A DNA stretch of 64,000 nucleotides from assembly GCA_047495785.1 (NCBI GenBank), contig JBLDXI010000042.1, positions 4,898,001 through 4,962,000 of the forward strand, in the 5' to 3' direction. The stretch comes from Lepidodermella squamata (taxonomy: Eukaryota > Gastrotricha). The number at the start of each line of letters is the position of its first letter. Positions within the stretch are counted from its first letter, which is position 1. Made by a program: the position numbers and the translations under genes. Below, in pieces: positions 56,329-64,000 of the stretch. The notes beneath the pieces were generated by a model that worked only from the letters and a program-made list of their open reading frames with translations, was not told the origin of the DNA and ran no database searches.

Positions 56329-57487
56329 ATGTTAAGAATAAATGTGGGAAATATCATCGGATCTGCACTACTAATATTCGGCTTCTTACCACATGCTTCA
56401 GCGGCCGTCGATTGCAGCCGTGTATCTTCGTGTTTGGTCGATAATTTAGGCACCCTTACTTCATTGCTGAAAGAAGCTCAGTCTCTGCAACAAAGTCCTG
56501 ATAGAAACGACGCAGATGCATCGGATGCTCAGCTGAAAAAGGTAAGGTATCTAATATTCATTCACAGTTGTTGCTAATTTAGTTTTCACAATTCAGATAT
56601 GCTCATCATTCGACCCTATAATAGCTTGCACAGGTCGAGACGCAGCTCGATTATGCGAATTCAAATTTGGGAAACGTGGACAGGTTTTCCGCCTCAGTTA
56701 TCTGGTCATTCTCTGCGATTTCACTGTGAAACTTCGCCAATGTTCCAGCGATTTCAATGACACGTCAGGGTTCACAGTTCCGCCACCAAAGCCTTGCCCA
56801 GGCCAAACTTTACCACCAACTACACCAGCGATACTGACCACGACTCTACCAGGGCAAAAAGCACCGCTAAATCTTTGCTCCCAACAGTTCCCAGACGTTG
56901 AAAACGAAGCGAAGGAGTTTAACAATAGCACAACAACGCCAGCTCAATCACTGGACGACTGCGATGATCCGTACAACTGTGATGACGGATCGGACTCGAA
57001 TGCGTATGAAGTTCACGCGGTTAGGAATTGCACGCGGCTGAAGCAGTACATCGGCTGTTGGTTGTTTTTTGCGAAGACGAAGTGTCAAGGCCGCGCTGAG
57101 GGCATGATTCAGCAGATGTACAACATTTACAACGATCTATCTGGCCGTAAGTGCGACCAAATTTCGCCGGATCTTATCAACTACGGCGATATGGAGTACA
57201 GTTATGTGAGCGAATTTCTGCCGAAGGAGCAGCTATGCCCAACAACTACGCGCCGAACAACGCTTCGCGCCGGGGAGACTGCGGCAAAAACAATGCGCAC
57301 CGAATCTATACCAACTACCGTTGTGAGGCAGTTGCAAAAACAAACCGATGCCTCAAGGCGGCGGAAGGTGACACCTATCTCGCGGCCTGAGGATGAAGAT
57401 GATTACAGCGGTTTCGTACCTTTGTCGCCAACTTTTTGTCTTATGGTTGCCAGCGGCATTATAGCTGCGCTAAACGTGTTGCAATAA
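56329..57487 (+). CDS. Cys-rich surface protein, probably GPI-anchored
   Basis: Two exons: 56329-56541 and 56597-57487, giving 367 aa in phase 0. A signal peptide (IIGSALLIFGFLPHASA) leads to a first Cys-rich region (CSRVSSC, KICSSFDPIIACTGR, RLCEFKFGK, LCDFTVKLRQC). A Pro/Thr linker (PPPKPCPGQTLPPTTPA) leads to a second Cys-rich region (CDDPYNCDDG, RNCTRLKQYIGCW, KTKCQGRAEG, GRKCDQI). The Cys pattern recalls nematode DUF19-type ectodomains, by eye only. After a Thr/Arg-rich stalk the last 20 residues are hydrophobic (SPTFCLMVASGIIAALNVLQ) with no cytoplasmic tail, as in GPI-attachment signals. Confidence 0.7.
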
Positions 57488-57983
57488 CAAACTTTTTCAC
57501 AAAGTAAAGCTGATAGCGCATGTTTTGAGAAATCGTCTGATACAAAATAAGATGTTGCCCTATGCCAACAAGAGGAAGAAAATTTAACTGCGCAGTTCGA
57601 CATCAGATTCAAGTTTCGAATCCAAAACTCATGATATTTCCGGAATCGGACAAGAGACGTACGATAGGACGCCGCAGCACGCGGAAAATCAGAAATAATG
57701 CGATTTTTTAATGAGGTGCAGAGTCCAACTTAAGTGTTCACATGGGAAGTTGACTAGATGACGCACTCACCACTCACACCGGTGATCTGGTAAGCAACCG
57801 TTGGTCAACAGTCATGAAATTGCAACTCAAATTTTATTTGTGATGCCACAACCGTCATGCTTTTTCATCAGTTCAGTACGAACGTCATTCATGGCAGCGC
57901 TCGGCGCCGAGCATGATACAATAAATAATTTATCAAATGAAAACCATCACCGGAAAATACTGTTTTTGTTTTCTATATAATGC
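57488..57983. other. Convergent intergenic region
   Basis: 496 bp between two stops. AT-rich near 57921-57945. No gene seen. Confidence 0.4.
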
Positions 57984-60900
57984 TTAAGCTACCACCGTTT
58001 CCTCCCACTTCGTTTCGATGACTGGGCCTTCTACCACCGTTTCGATGACTGGGCCCTGTTCTACCGTTTCGATGACCGGACCCTGTTCAACCGTTTCGAT
58101 GACTGGGCCCTCTTCGGTCCATTCTTGGTATTGAGTTTCAGAGCTGCCTTCAGACGCAGATCCACTCGAATGGGATGAGCTAGAAGCCGATCTGGATTTC
58201 ACGCGGGATGAGCGAGAAACCGATCTCGACTTTCTGGACTTCACACGGGACGAGCGAGATGCTGATCGGGATTTCACGCGGGATGAGCGGGAAGCTGATC
58301 TAGATCTCACGCGAGATGAGCGAGAAACAGAACGGGATTTCACACGGGATGAGCGAGAAACAGATCTCGATTTTGCGCGGGATGAACTAGATGACTTGCT
58401 CACTTTACGGCCAGAATCGCTCGTAGACTTGCTAGTTCTATGGTGTGTAGTGCGCTTTACAACGCCGGATCTGTGAGAGCTGGAGCTTGCTGAGCCACTG
58501 GAACGCGCTTTCGAGCGCTTGGTTATTTCTCCGCTTGATTCTTTCTCTGAAGATGACGACCGGTTAGAGGATGATAGTACAGACCGGCTATGATTTTCTT
58601 GGTGGGATGAACGATGAATAGAGGGGCGCGGGGTAGATCCTGCCTGGTAGCTGCGCGATGACCTAACACGATGGCTCCTCGATAAACCAGCTGATCGCTT
58701 TCGACGAATTACCCGACGAGAACGGCGGGAACCCTTTTTACGAATCGTAACTCTACGCTTAGCGTGACGCCTTCGCGATCTGCGGACCTTGCGCTTGATC
58801 GTACGCCTGGAGCGGCGCGACTTCGAAGACGAGGTTTTGCTAAGTGATTCTTTACGAGATCTATGTCGGGAGGAAGAACGAGTTAATTTTCCGATGCTAG
58901 ACGTCATATGGTTTCGTTTCGTTGAGTGTTTCGAAGACCGTTTACGACGGATAACACGACGACGGCGCTGCGAATGCCGCGACCGAGAAACAACTTTACG
59001 GCGTGATTGACGACGATGGGAACGACGAACCTTCCGCTTTATAGTACGACGAGACTTACGTGCCGACTTCCTGGACGAGCCATGACGGTGGGTCTTGCGA
59101 GTGACCTTCGTCGAAGAGCGACGATGACGCTTGGTCGAGCGGGTCTTGCGGCTCACCTTCCTGGAAGTGCGGTGACGGCGAGTCGAGCGAGTCTTGCGTT
59201 GGGTACGACGGACCGAGCGCTTGGTGTGCTTGCGGCGATGGACCCTCTTGCTGCGATGATGGCGCTTAACCTTCTTCACAGAGCGACGATGACGCTTGGT
59301 CGAGCGGGTCTTGCGGCTCACCTTCCTGGAAGTGCGGTGACGGCGAGTCGAGCGAGTCTTGCGTTGGGTACGACGGACCGAGCGCTGGGTGTGCTTGCGG
59401 CGATGGACCCTCTTGCTGCGATGATGGCGCTTAACCTTCTTCACAGAGCGACGATGACGCTTGGTCGAGCGGGTCTTGCGGCTCACCTTCCTGGAAGTGC
59501 GGTGACGGCGAGTCGAGCGAGTCTTGCGTTGGGTACGACGGACCGAGCGCTGGGTGTGCTTGCGGCGATGGACCCTCTTGCTGCGATGATGGCGCTTAAC
59601 CTTCTTCACAGAGCGACGATGACGCTTGGTCGAGCGGGTCTTGCGGCTCACCTTCCTGGAAGTGCGGTGACGGCGAGTCGAGCGAGTCTTGCGTTGGGTA
59701 CGACGGACCGAGCGCTTGGTGTGCTTGCGGCGATGGACCCTCTTGCTGCGATGATGGCGCTTAACCTTCTTCACAGAGCGACGATGACGCTTGGTCGAGC
59801 GGGTCTTGCGGCTCACCTTCCTGGAAGTGCGGTGACGGCGAGTCGAGCGAGTCTTGCGTTGGGTACGACGGACCGAGCGCTTGGTGTGCTTGCGGCGATG
59901 GACCCTCTTGCTGCGATGATGGCGCTTAACCTTCTTCACAGAGCGACGATGACGCTTGGTCGAGCGGGTCTTGCGGCTCACCTTCCTGGAAGTGCGGTGA
60001 CGGCGAGTCGAGCGAGTCTTGCGTTGGGTACGACGGACCGAGCGCTGGGTGTGCTTGCGGCGATGGACCCTCTTGCTGCGATGATGGCGCTTAACCTTCT
60101 TCACAGAGCGACGATGACGCTTGGTCGAGCGGGTCTTGCGGCTCACCTTCCTGGAAGTGCGGTGACGGCGAGTCGAGCGAGTCTTGCGTTGGGTACGACG
60201 GACCGAGCGCTTGGTGTGCTTGCGGCGATGGACCCTCTTGCTGCGATGATGGCGCTTAACCTTCTTCACAGAGCGACGATGACGCTTGGTCGAGCGGGTC
60301 TTGCGGCTCACCTTCCTGGAAGTGCGGTGACGGCGAGTCGAGCGAGTCTTGCGTTGGGTACGACGGACCGAGCGCTGGGTGTGCTTGCGGCGATGGACCC
60401 TCTTGCTGCGATGATGGCGCTTAACCTTCTTCACAGAGCGACGATGACGCTTGGTCGAGCGGGTCTTGCGGCTCACCTTCCTGGAAGTGCGGTGACGGCG
60501 AGTCGAGCGAGTCTTGCGTTGGGTACGACGGACCGAGCGCTTGGTGTGCTTGCGGCGATGGACCCTCTTGCTGCGATGATGGCGCTTAACCTTCTTCACA
60601 GAGCGACGATGACGCTTGGTCGAGCGGGTCTTGCGGCTCACCTTCCTGGAAGTGCGGTGACGGCGAGTCGAGCGAGTCTTGCGTTGGGTACGACGGACCG
60701 AGCGCTTGGTGTGCTTGCGGCGATGGACCCTCTTGCTGCGATGATGGCGCTTAACCTTCTTCACAGAGCGACGATGACGCTTGGTCGAGCGGGTCTTGCG
60801 GCTCACCTTCCTGGAAGTGCGGTGACGGCGAGTCGAGCGAGTCTTGCGTTGGGTACGACGGACCGAGCGCTGGGTGTGCTTGCGGCGATGGACCCTCTTG

Positions 60901-63900
60901 CTGCGATGATGGCGCTTAACCTTCTTCACAGAGCGACGATGACGCTTGGTCGAGCGGGTCTTGCGGCTCACCTTCCTGGAAGTGCGGTGACGGCGAGTCG
61001 AGCGAGTCTTGCGTTGGGTACGACGGACCGAGCGCTTGGTGTGCTTGCGGCGATGGACCCTCTTGCTGCGATGATGGCGCTTAACCTTCTTCACAGAGCG
61101 ACGATGACGCTTGGTCGAGCGGGTCTTGCGGCTCACCTTCCTGGAAGTGCGGTGACGGCGAGTCGAGCGAGTCTTGCGTTGGGTACGACGGACCGAGCGC
61201 TGGGTGTGCTTGCGGCGATGGACCCTCTTGCTGCGATGATGGCGCTTAACCTTCTTCACAGAGCGACGATGACGCTTGGTCGAGCGGGTCTTGCGGCTCA
61301 CCTTCCTGGAAGTGCGGTGACGGCGAGTCGAGCGAGTCTTGCGTTGGGTACGACGGACCGAGCGCTTGGTGTGCTTGCGGCGATGGACCCTCTTGCTGCG
61401 ATGATGGCGCTTAACCTTCTTCACAGAGCGACGATGACGCTTGGTCGAGCGGGTCTTGCGGCTCACCTTCCTGGAAGTGCGGTGACGGCGAGTCGAGCGA
61501 GTCTTGCGTTGGGTACGACGGACCGAGCGCTGGGTGTGCTTGCGGCGATGGACCCTCTTGCTGCGATGATGGCGCTTAACCTTCTTCACAGAGCGACGAT
61601 GACGCTTGGTCGAGCGGGTCTTGCGGCTCACCTTCCTGGAAGTGCGGTGACGGCGAGTCGAGCGAGTCTTGCGTTGGGTACGACGGACCGAGCGCTTGGT
61701 GTGCTTGCGGCGATGGACCCTCTTGCTGCGATGATGGCGCTTAACCTTCTTCACAGAGCGACGATGACGCTTGGTCGAGCGGGTCTTGCGGCTCACCTTC
61801 CTGGAAGTGCGGTGACGGCGAGTCGAGCGAGTCTTGCGTTGGGTACGACGGACCGAGCGCTGGGTGTGCTTGCGGCGATGGACCCTCTTGCTGCGATGAT
61901 GGCGCTTAACCTTCTTCACAGAGCGACGATGACGCTTGGTCGAGCGGGTCTTGCGGCTCACCTTCCTGGAAGTGCGGTGACGGCGAGTCGAGCGAGTCTT
62001 GCGTTGGGTACGACGGACCGAGCGCTTGGTGTGCTTGCGGCGATGGACCCTCTTGCTGCGATGATGGCGCTTAACCTTCTTCACAGAGCGACGATGACGC
62101 TTGGTCGAGCGGGTCTTGCGGCTCACCTTCCTGGAAGTGCGGTGACGGCGAGTCGAGCGAGTCTTGCGTTGGGTACGACGGACCGAGCGCTGGGTGTGCT
62201 TGCGGCGATGGACCCTCTTGCTGCGATGATGGCGCTTAACCTTCTTCACAGAGCGACGATGACGCTTGGTCGAGCGGGTCTTGCGGCTCACCTTCCTGGA
62301 AGTGCGGTGACGGCGAGTCGAGCGAGTCTTGCGTTGGGTACGACGGACCGAGCGCTTGGTGTGCTTGCGGCGATGGACCCTCTTGCTGCGATGATGGCGC
62401 TTAACCTTCTTCACAGAGCGACGATGACGCTTGGTCGAGCGGGTCTTGCGGCTCACCTTCCTGGAAGTGCGGTGACGGCGAGTCGAGCGAGTCTTGCGTT
62501 GGGTACGACGGACCGAGCGCTGGGTGTGCTTGCGGCGATGGACCCTCTTGCTGCGATGATGGCGCTTAACCTTCTTCACAGAGCGACGATGACGCTTGGT
62601 CGAGCGGGTCTTGCGGCTCACCTTCCTGGAAGTGCGGTGACGGCGAGTCGAGCGAGTCTTGCGTTGGGTACGACGGACCGAGCGCTTGGTGTGCTTGCGG
62701 CGATGGACCCTCTTGCTGCGATGATGGCGCTTAACCTTCTTCACAGAGCGACGATGACGACGAGTTGTGCTCTTACGCTGGCGACGGGTTACATTCTTCG
62801 AACGAGAGCGGCGGGTCGAGCGCTTGCTGGTGTGCTTGCGTTGAACCTTTCTGCTCTTGCGAGACCTGTGGGTCTTGCGTTGACGGCGGACCGACTTCTT
62901 GGAGCGGGTATGACGAGTGCGCTTGCGTTGGACCTTCCTGCTCTTGCGAGACCTGTGGGTCTTGCGTTGACGGCGGACCGACTTCTTGGAGCGGGTACGA
63001 CGAGTTGTGCTCTTACGCTGGCGACGGGTAACCTTCTTCGAACGAGAGCGGCGGGTCGAGCGCTTGCTGGTGTGCTTGCGTTGAACCTTCCTGCTCTTGC
63101 GAGACCTGTGGGTCTTGCGTTGACGGCGGACCGACTTCTTGGAGCGGGTACGACGAGTGTGCTTGCGTTGGACCTTCCTGCTCTTGCGAGACCTGTGGGT
63201 CTTGCGTTGACGGCGGACCGACTTCTTGGAGCGGGTACGACGAGTTGTGCTCTTACGCTGGCGACGGGTAACCTTCTTCGAACGAGAGCGGCGGGTCGAG
63301 CGCTTGCTGGTGTGCTTGCGTTGAACCTTCCTGCTCTTGCGAGACCTGTGGGTCTTGCGTTGACGGCGGACCGACTTCTTGGAGCGGGTACGACGAGTGT
63401 GCTTGCGTTGGACCTTCCTGCTCTTGCGAGACCTGTGGGTCTTGCGTTGACGGCGGACCGACTTCTTGGAGCGGGTACGACGAGTTGTGCTCTTACGCTG
63501 GCGACGGGTTACCTTCTTCGAACGAGAGCGGCGGGTCGAGCGCTTGCTGGTGTGCTTGCGTTGGACCTTCCTGCTCTTGCGAGACCTGTGGGTCTTGCGT
63601 TGACGGCGGACCGACTTCTTGGAGCGGGTACGACGAGTGCGCTTGCGTTGGACCTTCCTGCTCTTGCGAGACCTGTGGGTCTTGCGTTGACGGCGGACCG
63701 ACTTCTTGGAGCGGGTACGACGAGTTGTGCTCTTACGCTGGCGACGGGTTACCTTCTTCGAACGAGAGCGGCGGGTCGAGCGCTTGCTGGTGTGCTTGCG
63801 TTGAACCTTTCTGCTCTTGCGAGACCTGTGGGTCTTGCGTTGACGGCGGACCGACTTCTTGGAGCGGGTACGACGAGTGCGCTTGCGTTGGACCTTCCTG

Positions 63901-64000
63901 CTCTTGCGAGACCTGTGGGTCTTGCGTTGACGGCGGACCGACTTCTTGGAGCGGGTACGACGAGTTGTGCTCTTACGCTGGCGACGGGTTACCTTCTTCG
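57984..64000 (-). CDS. Giant Arg/Lys/Ser/His-rich tandem-repeat protein, 5'-partial
   Basis: An open frame of more than 2000 codons from the window edge to TAA at 57984-57986; the start lies beyond 64000. There is no ATG at 62744, only a GTG coding for Val inside the repeats, so that is not the start. From N to C: 80-aa units (63999 to about 62758), 22 copies of a 55-aa unit, and a diverged basic region (ARKSRRTIKRKVRRS). Then come SR repeats (SRSVSRSSRVK, about six copies) and an acidic C-terminus with four copies of GPVIETVEQ-like 9-mers. Many R-x-x-S/T sites could be phosphorylated. The composition is protamine- or SR-protein-like, so binding to nucleic acid or another polyanion is the natural inference. 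There is no signal peptide in the visible part, nor any Cys, so it is not a typical matrix protein. Family not recognised. Confidence 0.75.
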   Translation of the reverse strand, partial: KKVTRRQRKSTTRRTRSKKSVRRQRKTHRSRKSRKVQRKRTRRTRSKKSVRRQRKTHRSRKSRKVQRKHTSKRSTRRSRSKKVTRRQRKSTTRRTRSKKSVRRQRKTHRSRKSRKVQRKRTRRTRSKKSVRRQRKTHRSRKSRKVQRKHTSKRSTRRSRSKKVTRRQRKSTTRRTRSKKSVRRQRKTHRSRKSRKVQRKHTRRTRSKKSVRRQRKTHRSRKSRKVQRKHTSKRSTRRSRSKKVTRRQRKSTTRRTRSKKSVRRQRKTHRSRKSRKVQRKHTRRTRSKKSVRRQRKTHRSRKSRKVQRKHTSKRSTRRSRSKKVTRRQRKSTTRRTRSKKSVRRQRKTHRSRKSRKVQRKRTRHTRSKKSVRRQRKTHRSRKSRKVQRKHTSKRSTRRSRSKNVTRRQRKSTTRRHRRSVKKVKRHHRSKRVHRRKHTKRSVRRTQRKTRSTRRHRTSRKVSRKTRSTKRHRRSVKKVKRHHRSKRVHRRKHTQRSVRRTQRKTRSTRRHRTSRKVSRKTRSTKRHRRSVKKVKRHHRSKRVHRRKHTKRSVRRTQRKTRSTRRHRTSRKVSRKTRSTKRHRRSVKKVKRHHRSKRVHRRKHTQRSVRRTQRKTRSTRRHRTSRKVSRKTRSTKRHRRSVKKVKRHHRSKRVHRRKHTKRSVRRTQRKTRSTRRHRTSRKVSRKTRSTKRHRRSVKKVKRHHRSKRVHRRKHTQRSVRRTQRKTRSTRRHRTSRKVSRKTRSTKRHRRSVKKVKRHHRSKRVHRRKHTKRSVRRTQRKTRSTRRHRTSRKVSRKTRSTKRHRRSVKKVKRHHRSKRVHRRKHTQRSVRRTQRKTRSTRRHRTSRKVSRKTRSTKRHRRSVKKVKRHHRSKRVHRRKHTKRSVRRTQRKTRSTRRHRTSRKVSRKTRSTKRHRRSVKKVKRHHRSKRVHRRKHTQRSVRRTQRKTRSTRRHRTSRKVSRKTRSTKRHRRSVKKVKRHHRSKRVHRRKHTKRSVRRTQRKTRSTRRHRTSRKVSRKTRSTKRHRRSVKKVKRHHRSKRVHRRKHTQRSVRRTQRKTRSTRRHRTSRKVSRKTRSTKRHRRSVKKVKRHHRSKRVHRRKHTKRSVRRTQRKTRSTRRHRTSRKVSRKTRSTKRHRRSVKKVKRHHRSKRVHRRKHTKRSVRRTQRKTRSTRRHRTSRKVSRKTRSTKRHRRSVKKVKRHHRSKRVHRRKHTQRSVRRTQRKTRSTRRHRTSRKVSRKTRSTKRHRRSVKKVKRHHRSKRVHRRKHTKRSVRRTQRKTRSTRRHRTSRKVSRKTRSTKRHRRSVKKVKRHHRSKRVHRRKHTQRSVRRTQRKTRSTRRHRTSRKVSRKTRSTKRHRRSVKKVKRHHRSKRVHRRKHTKRSVRRTQRKTRSTRRHRTSRKVSRKTRSTKRHRRSVKKVKRHHRSKRVHRRKHTKRSVRRTQRKTRSTRRHRTSRKVSRKTRSTKRHRRSVKKVKRHHRSKRVHRRKHTQRSVRRTQRKTRSTRRHRTSRKVSRKTRSTKRHRRSVKKVKRHHRSKRVHRRKHTQRSVRRTQRKTRSTRRHRTSRKVSRKTRSTKRHRRSVKKVKRHHRSKRVHRRKHTKRSVRRTQRKTRSTRRHRTSRKVSRKTRSTKRHRRSSTKVTRKTHRHGSSRKSARKSRRTIKRKVRRSHRRQSRRKVVSRSRHSQRRRRVIRRKRSSKHSTKRNHMTSSIGKLTRSSSRHRSRKESLSKTSSSKSRRSRRTIKRKVRRSRRRHAKRRVTIRKKGSRRSRRVIRRKRSAGLSRSHRVRSSRSYQAGSTPRPSIHRSSHQENHSRSVLSSSNRSSSSEKESSGEITKRSKARSSGSASSSSHRSGVVKRTTHHRTSKSTSDSGRKVSKSSSSSRAKSRSVSRSSRVKSRSVSRSSRVRSRSASRSSRVKSRSASRSSRVKSRKSRSVSRSSRVKSRSASSSSHSSGSASEGSSETQYQEWTEEGPVIETVEQGPVIETVEQGPVIETVVEGPVIETKWEETVVA
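58000..58112 (-). repeat. 27-bp repeats encoding the acidic GPVIETVEQ tail
   Basis: Four tandem copies of a 27-bp unit (GACTGGGCCC...CCGTTTCGAT on the plus strand) encode GPVIETVEQ/GPVIETVVE. The acidic, hydrophobic composition contrasts with the rest of the protein. Confidence 0.85.
58180..58395 (-). repeat. SR-type 11-aa repeats
   Basis: About six copies of SRSVSRSSRVK or SRSASRSSRVK, with one KSRK insertion. The units are diverged at DNA level, unlike the 165-bp array. Confidence 0.8.
59107..62755 (-). repeat. 22-copy 165-bp coding tandem array
   Basis: A unit of exactly 165 bp (55 codons) repeats 22 times with almost no other variation. A diagnostic base at the HT(K/Q)RSV site separates K units (GCGCTTGGTG) and Q units (GCGCTGGGTG). 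From the N-terminal side the order is KQKQKQKQKQKQ KKQKQKKQQK. So the array is largely a 330-bp dimer with a few phase slips. Confidence 0.95.
62758..64000 (-). repeat. 240-bp coding tandem array, continues beyond window
   Basis: Units start at 62758, 62998, 63238, 63478, 63718 and 63958 (last partial). Each encodes 80 residues with an internal 28-aa duplication (RKTHRSRKSRKVQRKHT ... RRTRSKKSVRRQ). The array is in frame with the 165-bp array and shares RRQRKT/RRTQRKT-like words with it, so the two probably derive from one ancestor. Scattered single-base differences mark individual units (e.g. at about 62791 and 62906). Confidence 0.9.

Noticed and set aside
58789-59010. Plus-strand Arg-rich ORF
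   Set aside because: Antisense of the basic repeat protein.
62744-62744. Start of the basic repeat protein at 62744
   Set aside because: The codon is GTG (Val in every repeat unit) and the frame continues open through the 240-bp repeats to the window end.
59107-62755. CRISPR-like array
   Set aside because: The units are contiguous 165-bp coding repeats with no spacers, in a eukaryotic gene.

Overview
The window is intron-rich animal nuclear DNA. Coding ORFs are broken by short GT-AG introns (many 46-60 bp) whose junctions can be followed phase by phase. There is a canonical eukaryotic tRNA-Gly gene, a tRNA-derived SINE, several TIR/foldback elements, and AATAAA signals behind many reading frames. 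The gene content (ETS factors, a DMSR/sex-peptide-receptor-like neuropeptide GPCR, a Cys-loop channel, C-type lectins, GABA-B-like receptors, many small secreted families) suggests an ecdysozoan. A nematode is my best guess, but the sequence alone does not prove it.

Layout. 0-9 kb: the 3' end of one ETS-domain gene (+), a complete second ETS gene (+, five exons), a possible SAM-domain gene (-) and a gene with two tandem DUF1330-like domains (+). 9-18 kb: two multi-exon secreted lectin-type genes, both (-): mucin plus SUEL/rhamnose-binding lectin, and Cys-rich modules plus two C-type lectin domains. 19.4-23 kb: a Cys-loop ligand-gated channel gene (+) with a large duplicated ectodomain, carrying an in-frame TGA in M1 and two frame breaks, so probably a decaying gene. 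23-27.8 kb: mostly empty, with one SINE. 27.8-31.7 kb: a neuropeptide GPCR (+, five exons).

32-33.2 kb: two tandem paralogous secreted proteins (-) with a dibasic KR site, resembling peptide precursors. 33.9-41.2 kb: two intronless GABA-B-like receptor paralogues (-) flanking a GNAT acetyltransferase (-) and a 1 kb foldback transposon. 43-44.5 kb: a single-pass membrane protein with a PPSY tail. 45-55.9 kb: four paralogues of a small secreted family with a C-P-x(7)-C ... F-[FY]-x-W core, interleaved with a head-to-head pair of another secreted family and tRNA-Gly. 56.3-57.5 kb: a Cys-rich, probably GPI-anchored protein. 58 kb to the window end: an extraordinarily Arg/Lys/Ser/His-rich repeat protein (-) built from 22 near-identical 165-bp units, then 240-bp units, running off the edge.

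Most genes encode secreted or surface proteins (lectins, mucin, receptors, putative peptide precursors), and tandem or divergent duplication is the main pattern. All gene models are hand-spliced from ORF phase and splice-site consensus; none has transcript support here.
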